DNA of 64,000 bases from Amorphophallus konjac (GCA_022559845.1 CM040118.1:233663224-233727223), one strand, 5' to 3'; shown: positions 22,053 to 34,719, counted from the first letter of the stretch. The notes: generated by a model from the sequence alone, not told the origin. Numbers and translations are program-made.

Positions 22053-23730
22053 TGATGTGCACTACACTCGTCGTTAAAAATGTCGTGCCACAATTTTAAA
22101 AATATACCGCACTCACTCACTAAATTTTTTTTAAATTAGAGTAAAATGATGAATACGGGTCGATCCTACAGAGAAGAAAAATACTTGTTTAAGCAAGTTG
22201 GATAACTCTTATGCTTTAAAAAGCCAAATTTTTGAGTGAGTTTTTGAAAACTAAATTAAAATTGCATGAAAATAAATTGCTTATTAAATCTACCTAAAGA
22301 ATATTGGAGGATTGAGAAGAGAAATTGCAAGGAGTGGAGAGAGAAAATAAAATAAAAAATTGTAAAAAATAAATATTTATTGATAAGGAAAGATTTCAAT
22401 GTCTTATGAAAACTAAAAATTACAACTTGAATAAACTAAGGGAAAAAGGGAAAAAAGGAGCTAGGAAAGTGGAAGAATATCGCCATCCAAACACCGTGCC
22501 GAGCCTTTGAAGTGATCGCCCCGCCTTAGTGTTGAACGCTGCCATGAGAGCACCGAAGTAGAAAATCCGCCTTTGGGATATGAGGAGAGATTAGAAGAGA
22601 GAGAGGAAGATAGAAGAAGAGAAGGCTTTAAAACAATAAACAGTAAAAATAAAAACAGAGCATGATTAAAACTAGAATAACTTTTAACCCAAGAAGAATT
22701 AGAAGCTGTGTAAGAATAGAAAGTTGAAGAATTTGAAGAGATGAAGAACTTTAGTGAAGAGAGCATAAGGAGAAAATGATCAGAAGGAGAAGAAAATTTG
22801 AGAATAACGGAGGCGGATGAACTGTACAAATGTGAAAATTGAACTTTAAAAACTGAACTGTAACTTGAAAAATAAGCAGGATTAGAAGAATAGGAAGAAG
22901 AATAAAATCTAGATCTAAGCGAAATGAAGAACTTTTATGAAGCGAGTAGAAGGATAAAATGATCAGAAGTGGGAGAAAATTCGAGAAGAACCGTAAAAAA
23001 CGTAGATGAACAGTAAAATGGGAAAAATAGAGCTTTGAAAAATAGAAAATAACTTAAAAAAGAGAGAGATCTAGCTAAAGACAAAGAAGAAGCAATTGAA
23101 GAGCATTTAAAAACTTACAACTTTGCTGAAGAAAGTAAATCGAAAGGAAGAACATAAAGGCATGAAATTAGGCTACGATCTCCGATCGGTTGCTCTTAGG
23201 CGAGTATTTATAGTGCACAGGGCTTCCTTGGGCTAGTTTTCTAATTGGACAAGATCTCCTAATTTCTCTCCAATAATTTCACCACAAGATAATTTCATAA
23301 ATATTCTTTCTTATTTCTCCCTTCACACAAATAAGGCATGGCGGTTTACTTTGACTTGGTCAACATGAGGAGGGAAAGGGGCTGCGCCCTAGGGCATCCC
23401 TTGCCCTAGTTCTGTGACAAATTCGCTCCTGGCCCTTCTCACAAATGTTGAGAGTGTCCTACACACATAATATTTAAATTAAATTCATAGAAAATTGTTA
23501 CTTTGCGCATAAAAATCATGAGTGCTCACAATTATGCAATGGGAAATTAACCCTCATGCCCCTCAACCCCTTGTTATTCATTAATTATCCGTAAATTAAG
23601 TTAATTTATATAAAAGGCCTTGTTTCATGTGAGGTTGAGTTTAGCTATAAAATATGCATAATTATCTAATTGTGTGCACTTAAAGTGATGTGTGTGACGT
23701 GATTTATCATAGAATTATGAGCACTCATCA
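22053..23730 (-). repeat. Athila-type LTR
   Basis: 1678 bp. On the minus strand it starts TGATGAGTGCTCATAATTCT (23730) and ends GTGCACATCA (22053), five bases before the primer site. A TATA-like CTATAAAT lies on the minus strand at 23206-23213. A purine-rich (GAAGAA) stretch fills 22300-23100. No second copy lies in the window, so this is the 5' LTR of a truncated element. Confidence 0.72.
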
Positions 23731-24304
23731 GGTGTATATCCCGTCCCCTATCCTTGGCTTCAGAATTATCCAGGCCTTTCTTCAACACGGAACAAAGGTG
23801 TTCAAATTCAATCCGATGTAAATAAACACCGATTGCTTGCGACCGGTGGGGAAAGATGTCTCGTACATGAATCCCCATAATCACCTGCGCTCTCGCAACC
23901 GTGGAACCTCCCTTTCTCTCAACGTGCCGCTCGATATCCCGGGCCCAGGTGCCACGTCCCGACGATGCTTCCCCAGTCAACTCTTGGTTCCATAGGTGAT
24001 TGTCGAGAAATCGACTGGCACACCCACACCCTATCCAGCTACCTTGTCTCCCAGCCACCCCAGTCTCATTCATCCCGAGTGAGTAACCATCCCATTCGTA
24101 GACTGTTGTCTTCGTCTACCTACTCCCCGAAATCTCTCATGCCATTCGACCCCTCTCGACTTTCCGTAAAAGGAAAGTGTCCGATGCCGCTGTGAGAGGC
24201 ATATGGCTATAAAGGAGAATATTTTGAGATACATCGAACTCCCTTATTTTCCTTTATTACTTTATTCCTTCCCTCACCACGGTCACCGACAATCCGCGTG
24301 CCTC
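23731..24304 (+). repeat. Fragment of Ogre-type LTR 3' part
   Basis: Aligns with 39006-39505, the end of element D's LTR. Shared blocks include AACAAAGGTGTTC.ATTCAAT, AAATAAACACCGA, and GAGAGGCATA (24197 versus 39393). The match fades at the LTR end and no primer site follows. It is a remnant of a second, diverged copy of that family. The Athila-type LTR abuts it at 23730/23731. Confidence 0.75.
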
Positions 24305-24735
24305 TCTACCATCCCCTTTTGGGTCGGGACAGGGAGCTGCCGCGCGAATGAGCGGAACAAGCATATATTAACATGCAAGCACACAATGGGAAAACATGCA
24401 AAATGCAATGCATAATGCAACATGTGAATCTCATGCGACACAAGTGTAACTTGCAGGTGATCAGATTTCACTTGAAAGTTCTATAGGTTCAGTGAGATGG
24501 ACGATCTAGAGGGGGGGTGAATATAACCTCCCCAAAATTTGCTCTAATGCAGTAATATGAATGTGCGAAATTAAGATCTACTACTATAGAACTATAAATT
24601 CAATCTTAACTAATTAACTAGCTGAGAAGACTCAAGAACACCATCAATCACACACTAGAGACGAGGTTTTTATGTTGGTTTGGTCTCTGCTCAGAGACCT
24701 ACGTCCACCCCTGACTCAACTTGAGTGAGGCTTCC
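24305..24735 (-). repeat. Fragment of SIRE-like copia LTR, interrupted by element C
   Basis: From about 24490 it resembles the LTRs of element E: CGATCTAGAGGGGGGGTGAAT and CTACGTCCACCCC....GAGGCTT match 46650-47150. It stops exactly at 24735, where element C begins. 24305-24485 is AT-rich with repeated ATGCA and no assignment. It is probably one end of the same old copia element as 34787-36507. Confidence 0.65.
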
Positions 24736-25991
24736 TGTAACAACCCTGATTTTTCTGGAATTATTAATAATTAAATAAAATGGGAATTTAAATAATTTTG
24801 AAGACCTTAAATTAACCAAAAGGTTAAGCCGACCTAAATAGGTCCAAAGGACCCAATCCAAAGCCTTTTGGCCCAAGCCCACATAAAGAAACATAATTAG
24901 GGTTTATTTCAGATTTAGATGGGACAAATAAGGCAAGTAAGGGATAATTAGAAGGGGGAGTTTGAATAAAATTAAAATTCTTAGAAAAGGGCAGAACGCG
25001 CCCGTACGATACGCTGCGACAATAAAGAATGTGGTACTGTGGATCACCACGATAATATCACGTAACTGAGGTGTGGTAAAAACATGAAAAGCTTATATTT
25101 TTATCCGTGATTCGGCCATGGATCGATGTTATCTCGAAAAGGAAACATACCTAGGACTCTTGGTGATTGAATCTACCTCAAATAAGGACCCCAACTTGAT
25201 CAAACCCCTCAACCCTAGATCTTTCTCTATAAATAGAACCCAGGTCCAACCTACGTGAACCCTAGTTTTAGCTCACCTGGTTCGACGGTAAGGAGGAATT
25301 ATTTCTTGTTAGCCCTTAAGAACGTTTTATTCCCATTAGTATTGACTAACTTCTCTCCAAATCTCGTACAAGGAGGTCAAGCCGTTGGAGAGATAGAAGC
25401 CTTACAAGTCGCTGGTGTTGACACCCATTTTTAGCCCGCAAGTTACGTCATTTCTCTTGTTCATCATTTTTGATGTCCCAAATTAATCATTATTTTGGAG
25501 CGTTCCTTGGATGGATTTCGAGCCCATTTCATTGTTCCATTCCCTTTGAGTATTGGAGATCATGATTTTTTAGAGCCCTGGAACCTATTCTATCACCTTT
25601 CGGCCTTCCAAGTCGACTTACGGCCCATTTAGGTCGACTTCCCTCTGGAATGCGGCCCCTTTCGCTGTGCAGTCTTTAAAAATGATCCCTTTTCACCCCC
25701 TTCCTTTCCTCTATTCATTAAGTGTCCTTCACCTCAGTTGTTCCATTTTTAAAGCCCTACATTTTCTTCTTCTATGCCATTATCCTGTTCTACACCGTTT
25801 TTAAGTCCCAGTATTTTTCTCTATTCTCACCCTATTTTCTCTCTCTTATGATTGTGTTTTTATCTTAATCTCTTCATAAAAGTTGTTCATCTTTCAGTTA
25901 TCTGCAATTTCTTCTTTTACTACTTTTTCTAATTCTACACCATTTTCAAGATATTCACTGATTTCTAAAGTCACACGAGTCTGGCAGCAAA

Positions 25992-26071
25992 ACGGTCAAC
26001 AGTTGACCGTCCCATGAATAAACGGTCACTAGTGGACCGCCCAATGAATAAAACGGTCAACAGTTGACCGT
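25992..26071. repeat. Three palindromes (CGGTC...GACCG) in the solo LTR
   Basis: ACGGTCAACAGTTGACCGT at 25992-26010 and again at 26053-26071 (9-bp perfect arms, one-base centre). A variant, ACGGTCACTAGTGGACCGC, is at 26022-26040. Spacers repeat CCCATGAATAA/CCAATGAATAA. More half motifs occur to about 26290. Confidence 0.9.
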
Positions 26072-26128
26072 GGGAACAATAACTTTTTTAATTTTTTAAT
26101 TTTTAATTTTATTTTTATTATTTTTGAA

Positions 26129-26632
26129 ATGTCAAAAAATGATCTTCTTGAGATCGCTTATGTCAAAAAATGGTCTATGGATGACCGTTTATTCATCTTT
26201 GTGCCAAAAGTCACCCGATCACCCCCTGGTTCATTGAGCGATCTACCCCAAGACCGTCCCACTCACAGAACGGTCTATCGTGCGACCGTTTATACCCTAG
26301 AGAGTCCAGATGACCCTGAACTCCGTTTTCTTCGCCGCTGGACTCTAAGGTTGATTTTTATTTGCCGGGGTCACTTTTCTAAGGCTCTATCTTCTCGAAT
26401 ATTCCACCAAATCACTTCTCGTTTGTTTCTGCCTCTTGTCACCACTATTATCTCGAGTTTAAGCCATATAACTCAAAATTTAGTGGAATATATTCGTGGG
26501 AATCTTGGCCGCAATATCAGGTTTTATGCACTTTCATGTAACACAAACCTTGGCAGATTAGGCTCCGAGGCCACCTTCCAAGGACTCTATCTTCCAGATC
26601 CTTCCACTAAAAAGAGTCACATTTGTTCTTAG
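26129..26632 (+). CDS. 167-codon open frame in the solo LTR, unknown
   Basis: Open from ATG 26129 to stop 26632, lying upstream of the LTR TATA box (26737). No recognisable domain. The mid section (SSRIFHQITSRLFLPLVTTIISS) could form an amphipathic helix. Part of it reads through CGGTC/GACCG motifs, which gives repeated 'VTRS/DRPT'-like bits. It may be a chance frame; nothing shows it is expressed. Confidence 0.2.
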   Translation: MSKNDLLEIAYVKKWSMDDRLFIFVPKVTRSPPGSLSDLPQDRPTHRTVYRATVYTLESPDDPELRFLRRWTLRLIFICRGHFSKALSSRIFHQITSRLFLPLVTTIISSLSHITQNLVEYIRGNLGRNIRFYALSCNTNLGRLGSEATFQGLYLPDPSTKKSHICS

Positions 26633-29600
26633 CTCTTATCCTATCTATTATCTCAAGATTGATCCATAGATCTCGAGATATTGTGATCTCTATCCTTGGG
26701 ATTCGTGGGAGAAAGTTGAGGATTTCACCACTTTTCTATAAATAAGTGCCCAGTTCGCCTGCGTGACGGGGGGCCCTTCTTCGACTCGGGGCGAAGCCAT
26801 GCCAGATCGTCGACTCACACCTTCGACCCCACTGCGAAGAGGGAAGTATCAGCTTTGATTTTCATCTCTTTGGGCTCAGTTTCATTGCTCCAATCCTTAG
26901 TTCTCATCTCCTACTTTTTCAAAATCATCACAAATCGCACTATTTCTGCACGTTTCTACATTTTTCTCCATTTTACACATCACTTTTCTCCTTATTCTCT
27001 CAATCATTTTTCATGATTTCAAATCCTATGCATGCACAATACACCCACCTTTTGTTTCCACCCATTCATAGGGGTTAAAAACCCTCCCCGAGTGCGTTCT
27101 CCCCCTTTCTTTCATGCTACTTTATCATTTCGGGACATATACTACACTTCACATTCTAATGGATTGTCTCTTATGTTTGTGGCTTTATTTTGCTGGAGAT
27201 TGTTGATAGAACGTGAGGCCCTTACTTTCTAGCCAGATGGAAGGAGAGGAGGTGTCATCCACATCGGTTCCTCGCACCCCTTTTCAAAGCGCGATCACGT
27301 TGTAGCGGCTTCCCGTTAGGCCGCATCTTCTTCCTCATTTTCCAAGGTATACGACACCATCTTCATCCGTTCTTCATCCTTTTGGTGCTATAGAACTTTG
27401 GTGGCGATCACGGTTTATTTCTTCTCTTCATCGCCCTTAGTTTCATTATTCACATCGCATATTTATACATGTTCATTTATTAGTTCGGGGCGGGGTAGAT
27501 TAGAACAATCTTTGTATTTACAGCTGGTTCGCTACAAATCACACAGGAACGAGTGAGTCCATCCAGGGAAGATTCAAGGTTTAGAAGCCCTAATCGAGGT
27601 AATCATATGTTGAGTTTTTAGAACAATTTGTTCCCCTTTATATCTTCTACCTACCCTTCAATTTCCATGAATTTCGGTCAAGCTGTTAAGGAGATAGAAG
27701 GTTGGGAAATTGCTAGTTCTATGCAGGATGCGTAAGAACAGGAGTGTACTTTCAGTCCAAAATTCTCTGCTTAGGAGCATCCTTAGAGCTAGGTTATCTC
27801 ATGTATGGATAAAGTAATGTGTTAGGAACAAAAGCCCTTTGATTTCCTTTGAGTTCATGCACCATACTTGGAGAATTTCATATTTTACTATCACTGCGCA
27901 TATAGGGTTATCATAGCATGCATGAATCCTTCCTTTAATAAAAAGATGATGACTTGGACTAAAATCATGCAAATCTATGCATCTCCATGCCTTATTTCCA
28001 TTATAGCATGCTTCCATTACTAGATTCATGTTGGGTTCATGTTTATTGGCCATAGAAAATAGCCCTGCAAGATCGATATTGCCTATGTCTCACGGAGGGA
28101 TGATTGCGGTTGTAACAAGGGTCGCGTCTATTAATGCGCACACCCGATATGTCGCGTTAAGGTATTAATGCGATGTTTCTTCTTACCGCGTTAGTGAAGA
28201 ACGCGCGGGTCATGACTGTCGCATTAACCCTTCGTTGAACATGTTAAACCTTGTTATTTCCCATGATATATATATGCTATTATACATATTTTATTTTAAT
28301 AGTTTCACTTCCTGATCACGTCAGAACTGCATATTTAGTGTTAGCATGTCCTTTCAAAGTTTAATTTCATTATATATTAGTTTCATGCCCAACCACCATG
28401 TAATTTGTATATATATGAATTTTCAATGGATTACATGAGATTCATGCACTCCTTTCTCATCTTATTTCTATTTCATAAGTCACATATAGCGCGCATTCCA
28501 GTACGTGGTTATTAGTTACACATTGCACATTCCAGGCACACCTCTTGGACTTGTGATCCTCTCTGTCAGATATCCCTTCTGCTGAACTAGGTGATTATGT
28601 TTCGAGGCCTCCGTAAGTTTACGCTAGCCTTGGATTCCCTCAAGGCAGCCGAGCTGATTGTACCCTAAAACGCCAAAAAAAAAGTTAGAGAGCACTTAGT
28701 GTTTTCCTCATTTTCTATGACCTGTCCTAGTCGCGTCCTACGTACCATGCGCGTTAATGAATTATCACAGTGGTTACTTTGGTCGCGTTATTGTTCAGCC
28801 ACGGACTACTCACTGCATCGACATGATTTTCCTCCTGCGTCGACTCCTTCGATGAACGCGCACAGATGGTATGTCGCGTTAATCCATTATCGTGACCCTC
28901 ATGAGTGTCACATTAATGAATTTCAGCCCTAACCCGTGGTTTGACCCCAAGGGTTGGTTCTCCCCTGTTCCTAGATGGTCCTTGGACTATCTGGACCTTA
29001 ACCTCTTGTACAATAAACCATTAATACATTATGGAAATTAATAAATGTACCGTTATGCTGTCGGATTCCTCCCATAGCATGACCTTGTCATTAAATCATC
29101 CTTGAACTCTCATATGTTCTTAATTGGTGCATTCTTACCTTGGTATTGTTATCATGAAACTATTGTTGGAACTTTACATTATTGGCCTGCATTTATATTA
29201 CTCGTGGAATTAGCTTGATTTATAACTTGAAGATGCTGATCGGGCGCTGATTATGTCCAAGGGCTTGACGCTAGCCCCCACGGCTGATTGCCGGAAACAT
29301 GTTATAAACCATGGGGTATGATGAACACTGGCGTCGCATTGCGCTGGGAATACTTTTTTTTATAAATGGTGAAATCCACGAGGACTATCATGAAATTGTT
29401 ACATGCTTGTTACATGACCTTCTACAGCATAGCCGTTATAGTTATGAAAAGCACATTCTCGTTACATTCTTGTGACATGAAAGGCCACTTGATATTCTTG
29501 CTTGATTATATTCTCATGAATTGTCATCTCTACACTTTTCTCCATACTTATTGTTACATTGGTTTATATCGCATGTTTTAATCATATTTCTTCTTATCAT

Positions 29601-30052
29601 CTAGTGCTAAAATGTTAATTACTTAAATCTTGCCTTCATGTTAATGCGAAGATACCTACTAGGCAAGTGTGCTCATTCCCTACTTTTTTTTCAATCTTTT
29701 CAGGAAATTCAAGTGAGTCGGATTCAGATTATACTAGTGATGGGTCTGAGAGTGATGATTGATGATCAAGTAAAGACCTAGAACGTCATGATTCTAGTCA
29801 AGTCTTATGATGAAATTTTCTATTTTCATGAGTCTATAGAATATTGATGTTAAATGAGTCAAAAGTCAACATTATGTAAACTTTTGATTATTATTTATAT
29901 GAATTTGGATTTTTGACCCTCTTGTGCATTCCTCTCTATGTGTGAATGTTAGCTCTCTGATTATCTTGATTGCGAGACGCTTATCTTGCCGGCTGTTCAT
30001 GTTCCCGATATTACTTCCACTGTACATATATCTCGGGACGTGACAGTTAAGC

Positions 30053-30064
30053 TGGTATCAGAGC
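30053..30064 (+). other. Primer-binding site of element C (tRNA-iMet)
   Basis: TGGTATCAGAGC, seven bases after the LTR end at 30045, the same spacing as in element B. Confidence 0.9.
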
Positions 30065-30283
30065 CTAGGTATAAGTAAGTCCTAGAAAAATGTCATGTCA
30101 TAGGCTAAGTCCAAAGCTTGAGGACCCACACCTATGAACTAAGGAAATAAATTTTCCCACCTATGAGAGATTGGGTAGAGGCCGGGATGAGATAGTTGAA
30201 TTACAATTTATCTCTAGGATAATCCCCATTAATTCTGTAGGAATTAACAAATCGTTCCTTTTCTCAGGTACATTATACTCACA

Positions 30284-31260
30284 ATGGCACACCGTGTTGA
30301 CTGGGACGGGATGCAATAGACCGTTGCGGGTCTTACCCAGGCCTTGCGGACTATGGCCCAAGCTGGCGTGGGGGCTGGTGCTGGCGATCTACACTGTAAC
30401 TTCCCGATCTTAAATCCTCCGTGATTCTCTGGCTCCACTAATACGGACGAAGCAGAGAATTGGATAGACGAGATGGGAAGGATTTTCAACGTTATGCAAT
30501 GTGCTGACCAAGAGAAGGTCCGTCTCGCCACATTCCAACCGAACAAAGATGCACGTACTTGGTGAAAGACCACCTCGACACAACCTTAAAATGCCCAGCC
30601 TACATGAGTTTCTTACACTCTTCCGAGCAAAATACTTCACCGAGCATGTTAAGGAGCGAAAGGCTGCGGAATTCGCTTATCTACGTCAAGGCATGATGTC
30701 GGTGGCGAAATATGAACTATAATTCTCGCGTCTGGCCCCTTATGCCCAATATCTAGTGAGCACAGACATCTTAAAGGCAAACCGGTTCTTGGACGATTTA
30801 AGGCCCTGCTTTATTCAACAACTAGGACCACAAAATATCCGTACATACACGAAAATGATCCAACGGGCATATCTATGTGAGAGGACCTTAGAGAAGGTCA
30901 AAAAATTACAAAAGTAAGGGTGAAGAGTCCAGTCGGAAGTCGGATCGGTGAGGAAAGAAAGAGAAGTTCAGCATCACGGAGCCTTACAAATCCCGTGATA
31001 GTAAGAAGAAGTCCTAGAACGGGAGTGGTAGTGGCAATTACAAGAATAAGAAGGCGAGAGAGGAAGACAAGCAAGTCATGGCAGCTTGCTCATTCTGTGA
31101 GAAATTTGGCCATTCGGTCGAGGAATGCTAGAAATATTCAGGTGCCTGCTTACGATGTGGCAGTCGGGAGCATCGTATGCCATACTATCCTCTCATGAAG
31201 GACCAATCTTCTAGCGGTGGACACAAGCGGCAAGCGCGTCTTAATGCTCTTCTTGATGAA
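30284..31260 (+). pseudogene. gag: gag of element C
   Basis: Starts MAHRVDWDGMQ followed by an in-frame stop. Capsid remnants: STNTDEAENW, VRLATFQPNKDARTW then a stop, and AAEFAYLRQGMMSVAKYEL (about 30660-30720). Several frameshifts follow. The first zinc knuckle is kept (CSFCEKFGHSVEEC, about 31088-31130). The second reads CLRCGSREHRMPYY, with its last Cys replaced by Tyr. More decayed than the gag of element B. Confidence 0.85.
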
Positions 31261-33120
31261 GAAGCACCCAAGGATGAAGGGCTAATGGAAGGTACCATTC
31301 ACATTTATTAACATCCTACATTTGTGTTATTTGATACTGGTGCCTCTCATTTTTTTATATCTACTACTTTTGTAAAAACCTTGACATTTGCACCTGTTCC
31401 TCTACCTTCGGACCTAGCCATAAGTACACCCTTAGGTCCGGGAACTAAATTAACAACTTACTACCTAGATAGTGAGGTAACAATAGAAGGCCATAACCTC
31501 CCTGTAAACTTAGTATGCCTTAACATGGAAGGTTATGATGCTATTCTAGGTAACGATTGGCTTGTCGAACACTATGCCGAGATCAATTATCGTAATAGGA
31601 GAATTTCTTTCTATAAACCCGACCTTCCAAAATTCTCTTTCCTTGGAATCAAATATAGAAAATACCCTGCTCTTATTTCCTCTCTCCATGCCTGCAAACT
31701 CATTTCGCATGGTTGTGAAGCTTTTCTTGCTTCTGTAGTCATTACCGAGTCTAAGGAAATCCTTATAGAAGAAATTTCCATCGTAAAAGAATTCCCTGAT
31801 GTTTTTCCCTCTGACTTACCAGGTCTACCACCCGAAAGGGAAGTCGATTTTTCTATTGAACTCACACCTGGAGTGGCACCTTTGTCAAAGTCCCCTTACA
31901 GGATGTCCCCCAAGGAGCTCAAGGAACTGAAGAAGCAACTTTAGGAGTTGCTGGAGAAAGGCTTCATTCGACCAAGCACATCCCCCTGGGGTGCGCAGGT
32001 TCTATTTGTCCGAAAGAAGGATGGATCCCCAAGGCTATGCATTGATTACCGACAATTAAATCAACTTACCATCAAAAACAAGTACCCACTACCGCATATT
32101 GATGAGCTGTTCGACCAGATCTCCGGTGCGGAGTATTTCTCCAAGATTGACCTCGGGTCTGGCTACCATCAATTGAAGATTAAGGAGGAGGACATTCACA
32201 AGATGGCTTTCCGAAGTAGATACGGACATTATGAGTTTGTGGTTATGCCGTTCGAGTTAACCAACGTCCCTACAGCAATTATGCAACTCATGAATAATAT
32301 TTTCAGGTCGTATCTTGACCGATTTATGGTCGTATTCATTGATGACATCCTTATATATTCCAAGACAAAGGAAGAACATGGGGAACATTTAAGAATTGTC
32401 TTGCAAACATTAAGGGAACATCAACTATATGCAAAGTCAAATAAATGTGAGTTCTGGTTAAAGGAAGTCTCCTTCCTTGGCCATGTTATCTCCAAAGAAG
32501 GTATTGTCGTTGATCCTTCTAAGGTAGAAGCTATCAAGAACTGGAGCCGACCAACAACTATATCTGAGATTAGAAGTTTCCTTGGTCTGGTTGGTTACTA
32601 TCGACGATTTATCAAGGATTTCTCCAAGATCGTCATCCCTCTAACAAGGCTTACTAGAAAAGAAAATCATTTTGCATGGACAAAGGAGTGCGAGGAGAGT
32701 TTCTTGACTCTCAAGGAACATCTCACCACTGCACCCATTCTGGCACTGCCTGTCGAAGGTGGTGGATTTGAAGTATACACAGATGCATTAGGAATTGGCC
32801 TTGGGTGTGTCCTTATGCAACATGGAAAGGTCATTTGTTATGCTTCAAGGCAACTGAAGCGGCACGAGAAAAATTATCCGGTTCATGATCTAGAGCTAGC
32901 TGCCATTATATTCACCTTAAAGATTTGGCGTCATTATCTTTATGGGAACAAAATCATGGTATTTTCAGACCACAAAAGTCTGAAGTATCTTTTTTCTCAA
33001 AAAGAGTTATATGAGGTAAAGGAGATGGCTGGAGTATCTCAAGAATTATGATTTTGCCATCCAATACCATCCAGGCAAGGCAAATGTTGTAGCCGACACG
33101 CTCAGCAGGAAACCAATGGG
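31261..33120 (+). pseudogene. Protease, RT and RNase H of element C
   Basis: PR: LFDTGASHFFIS (about 31327-31362) and AILGNDWLVEH. After EREVDFSIEL and ELKELKKQL comes a stop at 31942-31944 (TAG for Gln), then [50 protein letters not shown], catalytic FIDD at 32335-32346, [11 protein letters not shown] and [13 protein letters not shown]. RNase [26 protein letters not shown] and [10 protein letters not shown], a frameshift near 33010, then NVVADTLSRKP (about 33085-33117). MPFELTNVP has Glu where the family has Gly. Confidence 0.92.
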
Positions 33121-34684
33121 AATGTTATCAAGTCTCATGAAAGGTATGACTAATCTCACTGTTAAGTTTGCTCAGCTAAATCAAGACATTGATACAGAGA
33201 AAAAAGAATGTTTTATTGCCAATATCCTATCACAACCTACACTAATTGAAGACCTGGTCAAGTTGCAAGAGAGTGACCCCACACTGATGGAGATCAAGGC
33301 TAATATTGATCAACGACCAGATTTCTCTATCGCAACTGATGGAAGATTGCTATTCCGAGATCGGATCTGTGTACCAGATCATGTCGATACTAAGAAGCTG
33401 ATCATGGAAGAAGCTCATAAATCAAGGTATGTCATTCACCCAGGTGCTACCAAAATGTACCAAGATCTAAAAAGGAACTTTTGGTGACCCAATATGAAGA
33501 GAGAAATGGCGGACTACGTATCGCGCTGCCTCACTTGTCAGCAAGTTAAGGTGGAACATCAAAGGTCCACTGGAAGGTTACACCCCTTGAAAATTTCCGA
33601 ATGGAAGTGGGAGAGTATAGGAATGGATTTCATCATGGGTCTACCAAAGTCAAGTGGTGGACATGATGGTATATGGGTGATCATTGACCGCTTGACTAAA
33701 TCGGCTCACTTTCTATCTATTAAAAGTCGATGGTCCGTAGATGTTTTGGCTGCATTGTACATAATGGAAATTGTGAAATTACACGGTGTCTCTGTTACCA
33801 TAATTTTACATCGAGACCCTCCATTCATGTCTCAATTTTGGAAGGGGATACAACATTCAATGGGGACCCGGTTGAATTTCAGCACTGCATTCCATCCAAA
33901 AATTGATAGTCAAACTGAAAGAACTAATCAGGTGGTGGAAGATATGCTTAGGGTGAGTGTAATTGATTTTGGTGGAAGTTGGCACGACCACTTGCCTCTG
34001 GTAGAGTTTGCCTACAATAATAGCTATCAATCTAGCATTCAAATGGCACCGTTTCAGGCACTATATGGGAGGAGTTGCCGTTCACCTATATGGTGGAATG
34101 AGGTTGGAGAAAGACAACTTCTAGGTCCTGATCTTATTTAAGATACAACCGAGAAGGTGAAGCTGATTAGAGAAAGACTTCAGATTGCTCAGGATAGACA
34201 AAAGACATATGCTGATATCAGGCGAAGAGACATGGAATTCCAAGTGGGAGATCATGTATTTCTCAAGGTTTCCCCAGGTCGTGATATCCGAAGATTTGGA
34301 ATCAAAGGCAAGCTTACTTTGAGATTCATCAGCCCTTTTGAAATTCTTGAAAGGGTTGGCGAGGTTTCTTATCGGCTAGCATTGCCTCCACAACAATCTG
34401 GCGTTCATGATGTATTTCATGTGTCCATGCTTAAGAGGTATGTCTATGACCTATTTCATGTTATAAGTCATGATGATATGGTGATACAAAAGGATCTGAC
34501 GTACAAGCAAAGACCACTCAAAATCATTGATCGAGAGGTACGTCAGCTTCACAACAAGACTATTCCCATGATAAAGGTTCAATGGAATAAATACCTGGAG
34601 CAAGAAGACACATGGGAGACAGAAGAAGCTATGCACAAAAGATTTCCCAAACTATTCAACAGTAAGTATAATCACTCTCCATAA
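33121..34684 (+). pseudogene. Integrase with chromodomain, element C; second catalytic Asp lost
   Basis: [21 protein letters not shown], a stop at 33485-33487 (TGA for Trp), then CLTCQQVK. Core: GMDFIMGLP holds the first Asp. At about 33800-33830 the segment reads VTIILHRDPPF, where element B has [11 protein letters not shown], so the second catalytic Asp is His. DSQTERTNQVVEDML keeps the Glu. A stop lies near 34139. The GPY-like SPFEILERVGEVSYR module and chromodomain tail (IPMIKVQWN...DTWETEEAMHKRFP) end at 34684. Confidence 0.92.
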
Positions 34685-34719
34685 AACCCATGCATTGAAT
34701 TTGGGGACCAATCTCTCTT

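Larger units (their letters stand above)
25416..27522 (+). mobile_element. Solo LTR inside LTR of element C, target duplication GCTGG
   Basis: 2107 bp, starting TGTTGACACC and ending TTGTATTTACA, flanked by GCTGG at 25411-25415 and 27523-27527. TG...CA ends with a 5-bp duplication and no internal region define a solo LTR. TATAAATA at 26737-26744 puts it on the plus strand. The family is not assigned. Confidence 0.85.
24736..30045 (+). repeat. 5' LTR of element C (5.3 kb including a solo-LTR insertion)
   Basis: Starts TGTAACAACCCTG and ends GGGACGTGACA. Without the insertion at 25416-27522 and one 5-bp duplication it is about 3.2 kb. TATAAATA at 25228-25235. The end section (29680-30045) aligns with the reverse complement of 19004-19340 in element B (GAGTCGGATTCA, GTGATGG.T..GAGAGTGAT). 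CGCGTTAA/GCATTAA motif clusters at 28120-28240 and 28720-28920. Confidence 0.85.
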
